Shown here one piece after another: positions 43,354 to 52,481 of a DNA stretch of 64,000 nt (the first letter of the stretch is position 1; every line of letters starts with the position of its first letter). A program made the position numbers and the translations under genes. Below the pieces are notes generated by a model that saw only the letters and a list, made by a program, of their open reading frames with translations, was not told the origin of the DNA and did no database searches. The stretch is from Sinomonas terrae. GTDB taxonomy: Bacteria; Actinomycetota; Actinomycetes; Actinomycetales; Micrococcaceae. The stretch spans positions 1,798,001 through 1,862,000 of the forward strand of contig NZ_JAKZBV010000001.1 in assembly GCF_022539255.1 (NCBI RefSeq), written 5' to 3'.

Positions 43354-43414
43354 CCGCAATGCTAGACAGGGACACAGAAAGTGTGCAACCTGCATTGCAA
43401 AATACGCAATGCCG
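43354..43414. promoter_or_regulatory. GCAATGC operator sites between kdgK and eda
   Basis: GCATTGC at 43392-43398 and GCAATGC at 43406-43412 form a perfect 7-bp inverted repeat with a 7-base spacer. A third half site GCAATGC lies at 43356-43362. They sit in the divergent kdgK/eda gap and are the natural binding sites for the IclR regulator encoded next to kdgK. The link to IclR is inference. Confidence 0.6.
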
Positions 43415-43445
43415 GTCGCCTTGATGCTCCGAGAGGAACGCGCCC

Positions 43446-44111
43446 ATGACCGCCGAAGAACTCATCGCCTTGCTCGCCGAGGATCGCACGCTCGCCGTCG
43501 TCCGAGCCAAGTCGATCCCCGACGCCGCAGGCCTGGCTGGCGCCCTCGCCTCGGGCGGCGTGCGCGCCCTCGAACTCACCTTCACGACGCCCGATGTCGT
43601 CACCCACGTGCGCCGCGCAGTCGAGACGGCGGGGCAGCACGGTGCGGTGATCGGAGTCGGTACCGTGCTCACGGGGGACCAAGCCCGGGCCGCCATCGAC
43701 GCGGGCGCCCAGTTCCTCGTCACCCCCGGCATCCGCCCCGCTGTGGCCCAAGTCGCCGTCGATGCCGGCATTCCAGTGTGCCTCGGGGCGATGACCCCCT
43801 CGGAGGTGGCCGAAGCGCTGGACCTCGGCTCCGACGTCGTCAAGATCTTCCCCGCACGCCAAGTCGGCCCCGGATTCCTCAAGGACCTCCAGGGCCCCTA
43901 CCCCGGAGTAAAGCTCCTTCCTTCGGGCGGGATCGATGCGTCCAACGCGCGCTCCTATCTCGATGCCGGCGCGCTCGCGGTCTGCTGCGGAACCTCGGTG
44001 GTGCCGCCGTCGGCCGTCGAAGCCGGGGCATGGGATGACATCGCCTCCCGCGCCGCCGCATTCACAGCCGCCCTCGGCGCGACGCCCGAGGGAGCGCGTG
44101 CCGCAGGATAG
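43446..44111 (+). CDS. eda: 2-keto-3-deoxy-6-phosphogluconate aldolase
   Basis: 221 aa class I aldolase that splits KDPG into pyruvate and glyceraldehyde 3-phosphate. The Schiff-base Lys133 is in DVVKIFPA and the proton-transfer Glu43 in ALELTFTTP. PSGGID and the phosphate-binding loop follow. GAGAGGAA lies just ahead of the ATG. With kdgK it completes the lower Entner-Doudoroff branch for sugar acids. The next gene starts five bases after its stop. Confidence 0.95.
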   Translation: MTAEELIALLAEDRTLAVVRAKSIPDAAGLAGALASGGVRALELTFTTPDVVTHVRRAVETAGQHGAVIGVGTVLTGDQARAAIDAGAQFLVTPGIRPAVAQVAVDAGIPVCLGAMTPSEVAEALDLGSDVVKIFPARQVGPGFLKDLQGPYPGVKLLPSGGIDASNARSYLDAGALAVCCGTSVVPPSAVEAGAWDDIASRAAAFTAALGATPEGARAAG

Positions 44112-44115
44112 GGGC

Positions 44116-44781
44116 ATGAGCGAACAGGGCGAGCGGATCACCATCCCGACCCCATCGGGCGACGTCTCGGGCGTCTACCTGCGCCCCGAGGCACCGGACG
44201 CGACGGTCGTCCTCGCCCACGGTGCGGGTGCCGGGATGGACCACCCGTTCATGGTCGGGTTTGCCGAGGCCCTGGCCGGTCTCGGGATCGCGACGCTGAG
44301 GTTCAACTTCGCCTACATGGAGGCGGGGAAGCGGCTGCCCGACCGCGCTCCGAAGGCCATCCCGGTGTGGGCGGCCGCCTTGCAGGAGGCAGGACTCCGC
44401 TCTGGCGGTGGGCGGTTGTGGGCTGCCGGCAAATCCTTCGGCGGCCGTATGGCCTCGATGGCCCTCGCCGAGGGCGCGATCGACCCCGCGGGGCTGATCT
44501 TCCTCGGCTATCCACTCCATCCCGCGGGCAAGCCCGAGAAGCTCCGCGACGAGCACCTCTACGGGCTCCACGTGCCGATGCTCTTCCTCCAAGGGACGCG
44601 GGACACACTCGCGACCCGCGAGCTGCTCGACGCGGTCGTCGCGAAGCTGCCTTCGGCGACGCTCGCGTGGCAGGAGGGCGGGGACCATTCCTTCGGCATC
44701 AAGGGCACCAGGCGCAGCGCCTACGACGTCGGCGCGTCCCTCGCGCCGCAGGCAGCGGAGTTCGTCAGGGCCGCGCACTGA
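44116..44781 (+). CDS. Alpha/beta hydrolase (dienelactone-hydrolase/KAN-like)
   Basis: 221 aa. The oxyanion segment VVLAHGAGAGMDHPFM is near 31-46, the nucleophile elbow is GKSFGG with Ser107, the acid Asp lies in LQGTRDTLA and His in GGDHSF. This is the bacterial group of KANL3/TEX30-like hydrolases; the substrate is unknown. It starts five bases after eda and may be co-transcribed with it, although no functional link is obvious. Confidence 0.85.
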   Translation: MSEQGERITIPTPSGDVSGVYLRPEAPDATVVLAHGAGAGMDHPFMVGFAEALAGLGIATLRFNFAYMEAGKRLPDRAPKAIPVWAAALQEAGLRSGGGRLWAAGKSFGGRMASMALAEGAIDPAGLIFLGYPLHPAGKPEKLRDEHLYGLHVPMLFLQGTRDTLATRELLDAVVAKLPSATLAWQEGGDHSFGIKGTRRSAYDVGASLAPQAAEFVRAAH

Positions 44782-44849
44782 GAAGCCGTTGGCGACGGCG
44801 TGAACGCTACGGGTCACGCACGTGGATGCCGCAGTGCAAGGATGGGACC

Positions 44850-46277
44850 ATGACTACCGCAGTCGTCGTAGGGAGCGGACCTAACGGCCTGGCTGCGGCC
44901 GTGCGCCTCGCCGAAGCGGGCGTCGTCGTCCGGGTCCTCGAGGCGGAGCCAACCATCGGGGGCGGGACGCGCTCGACGACGGAGCTGGCGCTGGCGGGCG
45001 AGGGGAGGCTTGTCGTCGACCAATGCTCGGCCTTCCACCCGATGGGGATCGCCTCGCCCTACCTCGCGAGCCTCGGGCTCGAGCGCTACGGCCTGCGCTG
45101 GCGATGGCCGGAGATCCAGCTAGCCCACCCGCTCGACGGCGGGCGAGCCGCGGCCGTATGGCGCGACGCTGCTCAGAGCGCCCGGGCCCTCGGCAGGGAC
45201 GGCCGGGCCTGGGATGCAACGGTGGGTGCCGTCGCCCGGGGTTTCGGCAGGCTCGTCGAGGACATCCTGCGTCCCGTCCAGCACATTCCCCGCCATCCGC
45301 TGCTCCTCGCGCGGTTCGGTGCGCTCGCCGCGCTGCCCGCCACCGCTTTGGCGAAGGTCTGGCGCGGTGATGCCGCCCGTGCGCTGTTCGCAGGGGTTGC
45401 CGCCCACGCTTTTGCGGACCTGCGCCTGCCGTTCACGAGCTCAGTTGGCCTCGTCCTCACAGCGGCCGCGCAGTCCGTGGGCTGGCCGGTCGCCGAGGGC
45501 GGAAGCCAGGCGATCGCCGACGCGCTCGCGGCAAGGCTGAGGGAACTCGGCGGCACGATCGAGACCGGTGAGCGGGTGCGCCGCGCGGAGGACGCCGGCG
45601 CGCCTGACCTCCTGCTCCTGTGCGTGGCTCCGACGGCCGCGGCGACGATCCTGGCCGGACGGCTCCCTGCCGCCGTCGCCCGGAGCTATGGCCGGTACCG
45701 CTATGGGCCGGCCGCCTTCAAGGTGGACTACGTCGTGGAGGGCGGCGTGCCGTGGGCAGCCGAGGAGGCCCGGCGCGCCGGGACGGTCCACGTCGGCGGC
45801 ACGATCGAGGAGATCGCCGCGGCCGAGGCGGAGACGGTGCGTGGGCGCATGCCCGCCCGGCCCTTCGTGCTCGTCGGTCAGCAGTATCTCGCGGACCCCT
45901 CCCGGTCAGCCGGAAACCTCCACCCCGTGTGGGCGTATGCGCACGTTCCGAACGGCTATCCGGGGGATGCGACCGAGGCCGTGACCGCCCAAATCGAACG
46001 GTTCGCGCCGGGCTTCCGTGACTGCGTCCGTTCGGTGTCCGCGCGCTCGGTCGCGGCGACGGAGGCTCACAACGCCAACTATGTCGGGGGCGATATCAGT
46101 GCTGGCGCCAACTCGGGCCTGCAGCTTGTCTTCCGGCCGAGGGTCGCGGCGGACCCCTACTCGACTGGGGTCCCCGGCGTCTTCCTGTGCTCGGCGGCCA
46201 CCCCGCCTGGCGGGGGAGTGCATGGAATGGCCGGCTTCCTCGCGGCTGAGCGGGCCCTGGCGTCGCTGCGCGCCTAG
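44850..46277 (+). CDS. FAD-dependent oxidoreductase, phytoene-desaturase-like
   Basis: 475 aa. The N-terminal dinucleotide-binding motif VVVGSGPNGLAAAVRLAEAG (GSGPNG at 8-13) is followed by the glutamate that binds FAD ribose in VLEAEPTIGGGTRS. The C-terminal VPGVFLCSAATPPGGGVHGMAG is the FAD-binding end of carotenoid-desaturase-type NAD(P)/FAD enzymes. A carotenoid role is not shown by context; the substrate is unknown. ATG 44850 is chosen because the GxGxxG motif must be near the N-terminus. AAGGA precedes it. Confidence 0.88.
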   Translation: MTTAVVVGSGPNGLAAAVRLAEAGVVVRVLEAEPTIGGGTRSTTELALAGEGRLVVDQCSAFHPMGIASPYLASLGLERYGLRWRWPEIQLAHPLDGGRAAAVWRDAAQSARALGRDGRAWDATVGAVARGFGRLVEDILRPVQHIPRHPLLLARFGALAALPATALAKVWRGDAARALFAGVAAHAFADLRLPFTSSVGLVLTAAAQSVGWPVAEGGSQAIADALAARLRELGGTIETGERVRRAEDAGAPDLLLLCVAPTAAATILAGRLPAAVARSYGRYRYGPAAFKVDYVVEGGVPWAAEEARRAGTVHVGGTIEEIAAAEAETVRGRMPARPFVLVGQQYLADPSRSAGNLHPVWAYAHVPNGYPGDATEAVTAQIERFAPGFRDCVRSVSARSVAATEAHNANYVGGDISAGANSGLQLVFRPRVAADPYSTGVPGVFLCSAATPPGGGVHGMAGFLAAERALASLRA

Positions 46278-46286
46278 AGTAAACGA

Positions 46287-47435
46287 GTGCACGACGACGA
46301 CCGCCTCGCAGGCGCCTTCCCCTACGAGCGGCTGCGCCGCTATCCGGACGTCGAGGCGCCGAACCTCCAGGCTTGGGACGCGACGGATCTGCTCTTGGCA
46401 GAGCGAGGCATGGCCGATGCCTCGGAACGAAGGCTGGCCGGCCGTGATATCGCCGTCATAGGCGACAACTACGGGGCGCTCGCGCTGCGCTTAGCCGCGG
46501 CAGGCTTCACCGAGGTGCGCGTGCATCAGGACCTTGCAACAGGACGAGAGGCACTCAGCCGGAACGCAGAGGAGCTCGGCCTCTCAGAGTTGCAGGTTCC
46601 GTGCGAGCTCGATGGCAGGCTTCTCACGGGGGCGCGGCTCGTCCTCCTGCAGCTGCCCCGCGGGCTGGCTGAACTCGAGGAATACGCGGACGCCGTTGCG
46701 CGCTGGGCCGCACCCGACGTCGTCCTCCTCGCAGGCGGCCGCACCAAGCACATGACGCTCGCCATGAACGAGGTCCTGGGCGCCTCCTTCGAGGTGGTCG
46801 CGGCCGAACTCGCGGTCCGCAAGTCGCGCCTCCTTGTGGCGTCGGTCCCGCGCCCGGTGCCGGAGCGCCCGCCCTTCCCGGTCTGCGCGACGCACGACGA
46901 CGTCGGGCTCACCCTTTGCGCCCACGGCGCGGCGTTCGCCGGGTCGCGTTTGGATCTCGGCACGCGCTTCCTCCTCGGATTCCTCGACCGCATGCCGTCG
47001 GGTGGGGCGGTCGACCTCGGCTGCGGGACCGGGGCCCTCGCCGCGGCCTACGCGCTGGCGCACCCCGAGGCCGTCGTCGTCGCGACTGATCGGTCGGCCG
47101 CCGCGGCGCGCTCGGCTCGTGCAACGATGGAGGCGAATGGCCTCGCGGGCCGGGTGGCTGTGGAGCACGACGATGCTGCCGCCTCCCGCCCTGACGCCTC
47201 GGCCGACGTCGTCCTCCTCAACCCGCCCTTCCACCTCGGCGCCAGCGTGCACGCGGGCGCCGGCCTCCGGCTGATCGAGGCTGCAGCCCGCATCCTGCGC
47301 CCGGGCGGCGAGCTGTGGACCGTCTACAACTCACACCTCGACTACCGGCGTCAGCTCCGCATCTCGGTCGGACGGACCAGCATCGAGGGGCAATCGGGGA
47401 AGTTCACGGTGACCCGATCGTTGCGCCGCCCCTGA
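46287..47435 (+). CDS. RsmC/RlmG-type rRNA methyltransferase
   Basis: 382 aa made of two methyltransferase-like halves. The N-half (about 1-190) is a degenerate fold. The C-half has the AdoMet motif VDLGCGTGALAAAY near 240 and the catalytic NPPFHLGASVHAGAG near 311, which marks N2-guanine RNA methyltransferases of the MTS family. E. coli RsmC and RlmG share this layout; which rRNA base is modified here is not known. GTG start nine bases after the FAD oxidoreductase stop, so the two are probably co-transcribed. Confidence 0.87.
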   Translation: MHDDDRLAGAFPYERLRRYPDVEAPNLQAWDATDLLLAERGMADASERRLAGRDIAVIGDNYGALALRLAAAGFTEVRVHQDLATGREALSRNAEELGLSELQVPCELDGRLLTGARLVLLQLPRGLAELEEYADAVARWAAPDVVLLAGGRTKHMTLAMNEVLGASFEVVAAELAVRKSRLLVASVPRPVPERPPFPVCATHDDVGLTLCAHGAAFAGSRLDLGTRFLLGFLDRMPSGGAVDLGCGTGALAAAYALAHPEAVVVATDRSAAAARSARATMEANGLAGRVAVEHDDAAASRPDASADVVLLNPPFHLGASVHAGAGLRLIEAAARILRPGGELWTVYNSHLDYRRQLRISVGRTSIEGQSGKFTVTRSLRRP

Positions 47436-47553
47436 AGCCTGTCATTTTCATAACGCAACGCGGCAATTCCACGGCCAAAGTTCAGCCGTTCACGAGGACT
47501 GACAGGGTAACTTAACTCACGGGGGCCATGACGCAGTACTTGGGAAGGATCCT

Positions 47554-48816
47554 GTGACGGAGCACTCACGTCAGCCCGCGCCCCGACGCGGGACGAATCT
47601 CCCGCGGATGGGAGACTTCAACCTGACGGTGATCCTCGACGCCATTCGCCGTTCCGAAGCGGGACTGAGCCGTGTCGAACTCGCCCAGATCGTAGGCCTT
47701 TCGCCCCAGACGATTTCGAATATCTCTCGCCGCCTGCTCGACCAGAAGCTCATTGTCGAGGCGGGGAAGGAAGGCACTGGGCCCGGCAAGCCGCGCACCA
47801 TCCTGCGGCTCAACCCGCGCGGCATGTACGCCATGGGCGTCCACCTCGACCCTGCCCTCATCACCGTGGTCATGCTCGACCTCGTTGGGTCCGTCGTCGT
47901 GAAGAACACGTTTGTGACCCCGCAGAGCCACGACCCGCAGGAGGTCGTGGATGCGATCGCCGAGTGCGTGGACAAACTGCTCGTGGGTTCCGGCGTGGAG
48001 CGGAAGCTCGTCGCCGGCCTCGGCGTAGCGGCTCCGGGTCCTGTGGACCTCGAGCGCGGCGCGGTCGTGGGCCCGCCTCTCCTCAGGGGATGGGTCGACG
48101 TCCCGCTCCGGGACATGATGCAGCGAGCTACGGGCCTGCCGACCACAGTGGACAAGGACGTCACAGGCGCGGCCGTTGCCGAGATCTGGGCCGGCGGGCC
48201 CGGTGGCTCAGGCAGCTTCGTGTTCTTCTACCTCGGGACAGGCCTCGGCTGCGGCCTCGTCCTCAACGGCGAGGTCTACCGCGGCGCGTCGGGCAACGCG
48301 GGGGAGATCGGGCACATCATCGTCGACCCGGACGGGCCGCTGTGCAGCGACGGGTGCGGCATGCGCGGGACCATCGGCACCTCGCTCGAGCCCGCCGTGA
48401 TCGTGAGCGAAGCGGTCGTTGCCGGCGTTCTCCCCGTCCTGCCGCCCGAACCCACGGCACGCGACTTCCAGGCCGCGTTCGCGCGGCTGTGCGATCTCGT
48501 CAAGGAAGGCGACGAGAGAGCCATTCCGATCATGCGTGCGGCCGCGCGGAGCCTGGCGTGGGCTGCCGCCGTCGTCGGAAACATCGTGGACGTCGAACGC
48601 ATGGTCTTCGGCGGCCCGTTCTGGGACGCGGTGGCGGAGTTCGTGCTCGACGTGCTGCCGGATATGGTCAACGAGCTTCTCGCGACCCGTGGCATCCGTC
48701 GCGTGGGCCTCTCCGGGACGCGCCTCGGCGAGGACGTGGGGGCGATCGGCGCCGCCTGCCTCGTCCTCGAGCGGGCGCTCGCCCCGCGCGCCGAACGCTT
48801 GCTCCTCGAAGGCTGA
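47554..48816 (+). CDS. ROK-family transcriptional regulator
   Basis: 420 aa. A MarR-like winged helix occupies about 25-75 (LSRVELAQIVGLSPQTISNISRRLLDQ). A ROK sugar-kinase-like domain follows, with LGVAAPGPVDLERG, the phosphate-binding GTGLGCGLVLNGEVYRG and GHIIVDPDG. The ROK zinc site is altered: the usual CxCGxxGC reads LCSDGCGMRGT, so the last Cys is Thr. It probably represses a sugar operon, possibly acting on its own gene, since no transport operon adjoins it. GTG start, AAGGA upstream. Confidence 0.9.
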   Translation: MTEHSRQPAPRRGTNLPRMGDFNLTVILDAIRRSEAGLSRVELAQIVGLSPQTISNISRRLLDQKLIVEAGKEGTGPGKPRTILRLNPRGMYAMGVHLDPALITVVMLDLVGSVVVKNTFVTPQSHDPQEVVDAIAECVDKLLVGSGVERKLVAGLGVAAPGPVDLERGAVVGPPLLRGWVDVPLRDMMQRATGLPTTVDKDVTGAAVAEIWAGGPGGSGSFVFFYLGTGLGCGLVLNGEVYRGASGNAGEIGHIIVDPDGPLCSDGCGMRGTIGTSLEPAVIVSEAVVAGVLPVLPPEPTARDFQAAFARLCDLVKEGDERAIPIMRAAARSLAWAAAVVGNIVDVERMVFGGPFWDAVAEFVLDVLPDMVNELLATRGIRRVGLSGTRLGEDVGAIGAACLVLERALAPRAERLLLEG

Positions 48817-49170
48817 CGCCGGCAGGGGATCGCTCATGAGGGACGACGACGGTTCCTCCGCCAGCCCGTGCGTCACGGTGCGTCACGCAAGGTCTTCTTC
48901 GTAGCATTTGCGCGATTTGGCCTTCCTGACGCGCGAGTGCTTGAAGCGCGCGGGGCGGCTCCGTAGGCTTTTACGCAAGTTGCTCCTGCAACGTGTCAGC
49001 GATCCCCCTTGGGGATGTGGGTGCCCCCGTGAGGGCCTGACATTTGCCGCAGGTAGCCGGTCCCTCCGGGACGCCCGCCGCGGCGGTGTCCCCGGACCGT
49101 GCTGTCCTGCGTTCCTGAATACCCTTCACAGCCGACCCAGTCGGCCCGCATCGGAATCCAAGGTCTGCAA
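48817..49170 (+). promoter_or_regulatory. Structured leader ahead of metF-metE, candidate RNA regulator
   Basis: 354 bases with no supported gene. Successive perfect hairpins: GTTGC/GCAAC with a 4-base loop at 48979-48992; TGTCAG at 48994 with CTGACA at 49037 enclosing ATCCCC-CTT-GGGGAT (49002-49016) and GCCC/GGGC (49023-49036), a three-way-junction shape; GTCCC-TCC-GGGAC at 49060; and GCCGAC-CCA-GTCGGC at 49132, just ahead of the metF start. It does not match the cobalamin or SAM-I/SAM-IV consensus that I know. A methionine-related riboswitch or attenuator is possible. Confidence 0.4.
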
Positions 49171-50121
49171 ATGTCACCACCCACACTCATCGAGGCACCC
49201 TCCTCAAGCGCTCTCGCGCCTCCCGTCGCTCTCTCCTACGAACTCTTCCCGCCGCGCAGCGATGCCGCTTCGGCCACGCTCTGGAAGACCATCCACGAGC
49301 TCGAACGCACCGATCCCGACTATGTCTCGGTGACGTACGGGGCGAGCGGGTCGAATCACGCCAAGGCACTCGACCTCGTGGACCGGCTCCAGATCGAGAC
49401 GACGCTCCGCCCGCTGGCCCATCTCACGTGTGTGGGCGGCACGCCGGCCGAACTGAGCGCGATTGTGAACGAGCTCCTCGACCGGGGCGTGCGGGGCATC
49501 CTCGCCCTGCGAGGGGACCGGCCGCAGGATGGCGTCCTGCCACACGGCGGCCTCCAGTACGCCCAGGACCTGATCGAGCTCATCCGCCGGATCGAGATGC
49601 GCCGCTCGGCGCAGTTCGCTGCCGGCAAGATCGCGATCGGGGTCGCGGCATATCCGACCAAGCACCCGGAATCGCCGAGCGAGGCCCACGATGTCGAAGT
49701 GCTCCTTGCGAAGCAGCGCTCGGGGGCGGACTTCGCCATCACGCAGGTGTTCTTCCACCCGGGCCAATACTCGTCGCTTGTGCATCGTGCACGCCGGGCC
49801 GGAGTGACGATCCCCATCATCCCGGGAATCATGCCGCTCACCAGCCTTCGGCGCATCCTCAAGCTCTCGCAGCTGAGCGGCGTCGAGCCCGACGGTGCCC
49901 TCGTGGACCGGATCCGTTCGGTCGGCGACGACGCCGCACTCGCGCGCAAGGTCGGCGTCGAAGCCACGGTGGCCCTCGCCGAGGCCGCGCTGGGCGCCGG
50001 AGCCCCCGGCCTCCACCTCTACACGTTCAACGAGCACGAGAGCGCGCTCGATGTGCTTGCACGACTCAACCTGCCACGGCCGTCCCGGCCCTCCCTCATT
50101 GCCCGGCACCGGGCTCGCTGA
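49171..50121 (+). CDS. metF: 5,10-methylenetetrahydrofolate reductase
   Basis: 316 aa flavoprotein that makes 5-methyl-THF for methionine synthesis. It shows LSYELFPPRSD at the start with the catalytic Glu, VSVTYGASGS, the folate-binding LALRGDRPQ and DFAITQVFFHPGQY, and HLYTFNEHESALDVL at the end. ATG 49171 is preceded by AAGG. metE follows 27 bases downstream, so methyl donor and acceptor enzymes are made together. Confidence 0.94.
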   Translation: MSPPTLIEAPSSSALAPPVALSYELFPPRSDAASATLWKTIHELERTDPDYVSVTYGASGSNHAKALDLVDRLQIETTLRPLAHLTCVGGTPAELSAIVNELLDRGVRGILALRGDRPQDGVLPHGGLQYAQDLIELIRRIEMRRSAQFAAGKIAIGVAAYPTKHPESPSEAHDVEVLLAKQRSGADFAITQVFFHPGQYSSLVHRARRAGVTIPIIPGIMPLTSLRRILKLSQLSGVEPDGALVDRIRSVGDDAALARKVGVEATVALAEAALGAGAPGLHLYTFNEHESALDVLARLNLPRPSRPSLIARHRAR

Positions 50122-50148
50122 GACCGAACCCCAACCGAAGGATTCACC

Positions 50149-52479
50149 ATGACCTCACAGTTCCCGTCCGCCACCATCCTCGGCTACCCGCGCATCGGCC
50201 GCCGTCGAGAGCTCAAGAAGGCCGTCGAGGCCTACTGGGCTGGCAAGAGCAGCGCTGCCGAGCTCCAGGCTGCCGCTGAGGGCATCCAGCTCGCGACGCT
50301 CCGTCGCCTCGCCGAGCTCGGCCTCAAGGAGAGCTCCGCGATCCCCGGCACGTTCTCGTTCTACGACCAGGTTCTCGACACTGCCGTCGCCCTGGGCGCG
50401 GTCCCCGCGCGCTTCGGCGCCCTGCACGACGGCGAGGGCCGGCTCGGGCTCGACGCCTACTTCACGCTCGCCCGCGGCAACGCCGAGCAGCAGCCGCTCG
50501 AGATGACCAAGTGGTTCGACACGAACTACCACTACCTCGTGCCGGAAATCGGTCCCGAGACCGAGTTCTCGCTCTCCTCCGAGCGCGTCGTCGAGGAATT
50601 CCTCTTCGCAAAGTCCCACGGCTTCGTCACGCGCCCCTACCTCGTGGGCCCGGTGACGTTCCTGCTCCTGAGCAAGCCAGCCGACGGTGCTCCCGAGGAC
50701 TTCGACCCGCTCTCGCGCCTCGAGGATGTTCTGCCCGTCTACACCGAGCTGCTCGCCCGCCTCCGCGCCGCCGGCGCCGAGTGGGTCCAGCTCGACGAGC
50801 CGGCCCTCGTCGCGGACCTCGACACCCCCGCGCTCGAGGTGAGCGACGCCGTCGAACGCGCCTACGCGGCCCTTGCCGGTGTGCCCGCTTCCGCCGATTG
50901 GCGCCCGAGCATCCTCCTCTCCGCCCCGTACGGTTCCCTCGGAGCCCAGGCGCCGGTCGTTGCGGCCACCGGTGTCGAGGCCGTTGCCCTCGACCTCTTC
51001 AAGGGAGCCGTCCCGTCGGATGAGGACCTTGCAGAGTTTGCAGGCAAGACCGTCGTCGCAGGCCTCGTCGACGGCCACAACATCTGGCGGAACGACCTTG
51101 CCGCTTCCGCGGCGAAGCTCGACGCACTGCGCTCCGCCAGCGTTCAGACCGCCGTCGGCACGTCGACGTCGGCCTTCCACGTCCCGCACGACGTCGAGGA
51201 GGAGACCCAGCTCGACGCCAACCTCCGCAGCTGGCTCGCGTTCGCGGACCAGAAGGTCGGCGAGGTTGTGACGCTCGCGACCTATCTCAGCCAGCCCGAG
51301 GCCGCCCGTGCCGCCATCGATGAGGCCTCCCGGATCATCGCCTCCCGGGCCCAGGCCCCCGGGGTCCGCCGCCCTGAGGTGCGGCAGCGCACGGCTGCGC
51401 TGACCGCGGCGGACTTCTCCCGCTCCGACTACGCAGTCCGTGCCGCGACGCAGGACGCGGAGCTGCACCTGCCGCCGCTGCCGACGACGACGATCGGCTC
51501 GTTCCCGCAGACCTCGGAGGTTCGCGGGGCCCGCGCCCGCCTGAACAAGGGAGCCATCGACGCGGCCGAGTACGAGCGGCTCATGAAGGACGAGATCAAG
51601 CGCGTCATCGACCTCCAGGAGGAGCTCGGCTTCGACGTGCTCGTGCACGGCGAGCCCGAGCGCAACGACATGGTCCAGTACTTCGCCGAGAACCTCGACG
51701 GCTTCGACGTCACGGTCCACGGCTGGGTCCAGTCGTACGGCTCGCGCTGCACGCGCCCATCGATCCTGTGGGGCGACGTCTCCCGCCCGGCCCCCATCAC
51801 CGTGCCGTGGGCCGAGTATGCGCAGTCGCTCACGGAGAAGCCGCTCAAGGGCATGCTCACCGGGCCGGTGACCATTCTTGCGTGGTCCTTCGTGCGTGAT
51901 GACCAGCCTCTCGCGGAGACCGCCAACCAGGTCGCCCTCGCGCTCCGCGACGAGATCGCGGACCTCGAGACCGCCGGCATCAAGGTCATCCAGGTCGACG
52001 AGCCGGCGCTGCGCGAGCTGCTCCCGCTCCGCCGCGCAGACCAGCCGGCCTACCTCGACTGGTCGGTGAAGTCGTTCCGTCTTGCGACCGCGGGCGCCGC
52101 AGATGCGACCCAGATCCACACGCACCTGTGCTACTCGGAGTTCGGCGTGATCATCGACGCGATCGACGGCCTCGACGCTGACGTGACCTCGATCGAGGCC
52201 GCTCGCTCCCGGATGGAGGTCGTCAACGACCTCGAGACGCACGGCTTCGGCCGCGGCGTCGGCCCGGGCGTCTACGACATCCACTCGCCGCGCGTCCCGT
52301 CGCAGGAGGAGATCGAGGAGCTGCTCAAGACGGCGGTCGCCCACGTGCCGTCGCGCCAGCTCTGGGTGAACCCGGACTGCGGCCTCAAGACCCGCGGCTA
52401 CGCGGAGACCGAGGCCTCCCTGCGGAACCTCGTGGAGGCTGCGAAGGCTGCGCGCGGAGTGCTCGCCGCGAAGGCCTAA
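50149..52479 (+). CDS. metE: Cobalamin-independent methionine synthase
   Basis: 776 aa. It transfers the methyl group from 5-methyl-THF-polyglutamate to homocysteine using zinc. The N-terminal (beta-alpha)8 copy starts ILGYPRIGRRRELKKA. The catalytic C-terminal copy has the zinc ligands in IHTHLCYSEF (His and Cys), a Glu in between and Cys in NPDCGLKTRG. AAGGA lies ahead of ATG 50149. The length is normal. A short tandem repeat and a terminator follow the stop. Confidence 0.96.
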   Translation: MTSQFPSATILGYPRIGRRRELKKAVEAYWAGKSSAAELQAAAEGIQLATLRRLAELGLKESSAIPGTFSFYDQVLDTAVALGAVPARFGALHDGEGRLGLDAYFTLARGNAEQQPLEMTKWFDTNYHYLVPEIGPETEFSLSSERVVEEFLFAKSHGFVTRPYLVGPVTFLLLSKPADGAPEDFDPLSRLEDVLPVYTELLARLRAAGAEWVQLDEPALVADLDTPALEVSDAVERAYAALAGVPASADWRPSILLSAPYGSLGAQAPVVAATGVEAVALDLFKGAVPSDEDLAEFAGKTVVAGLVDGHNIWRNDLAASAAKLDALRSASVQTAVGTSTSAFHVPHDVEEETQLDANLRSWLAFADQKVGEVVTLATYLSQPEAARAAIDEASRIIASRAQAPGVRRPEVRQRTAALTAADFSRSDYAVRAATQDAELHLPPLPTTTIGSFPQTSEVRGARARLNKGAIDAAEYERLMKDEIKRVIDLQEELGFDVLVHGEPERNDMVQYFAENLDGFDVTVHGWVQSYGSRCTRPSILWGDVSRPAPITVPWAEYAQSLTEKPLKGMLTGPVTILAWSFVRDDQPLAETANQVALALRDEIADLETAGIKVIQVDEPALRELLPLRRADQPAYLDWSVKSFRLATAGAADATQIHTHLCYSEFGVIIDAIDGLDADVTSIEAARSRMEVVNDLETHGFGRGVGPGVYDIHSPRVPSQEEIEELLKTAVAHVPSRQLWVNPDCGLKTRGYAETEASLRNLVEAAKAARGVLAAKA

Positions 52480-52481
52480 GT

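Noticed and set aside
48817..49170. Cobalamin or SAM riboswitch ahead of metF-metE
   Set aside because: The B12-box and SAM-I/SAM-IV core strings that I know are absent. The leader is reported as an unassigned structure.
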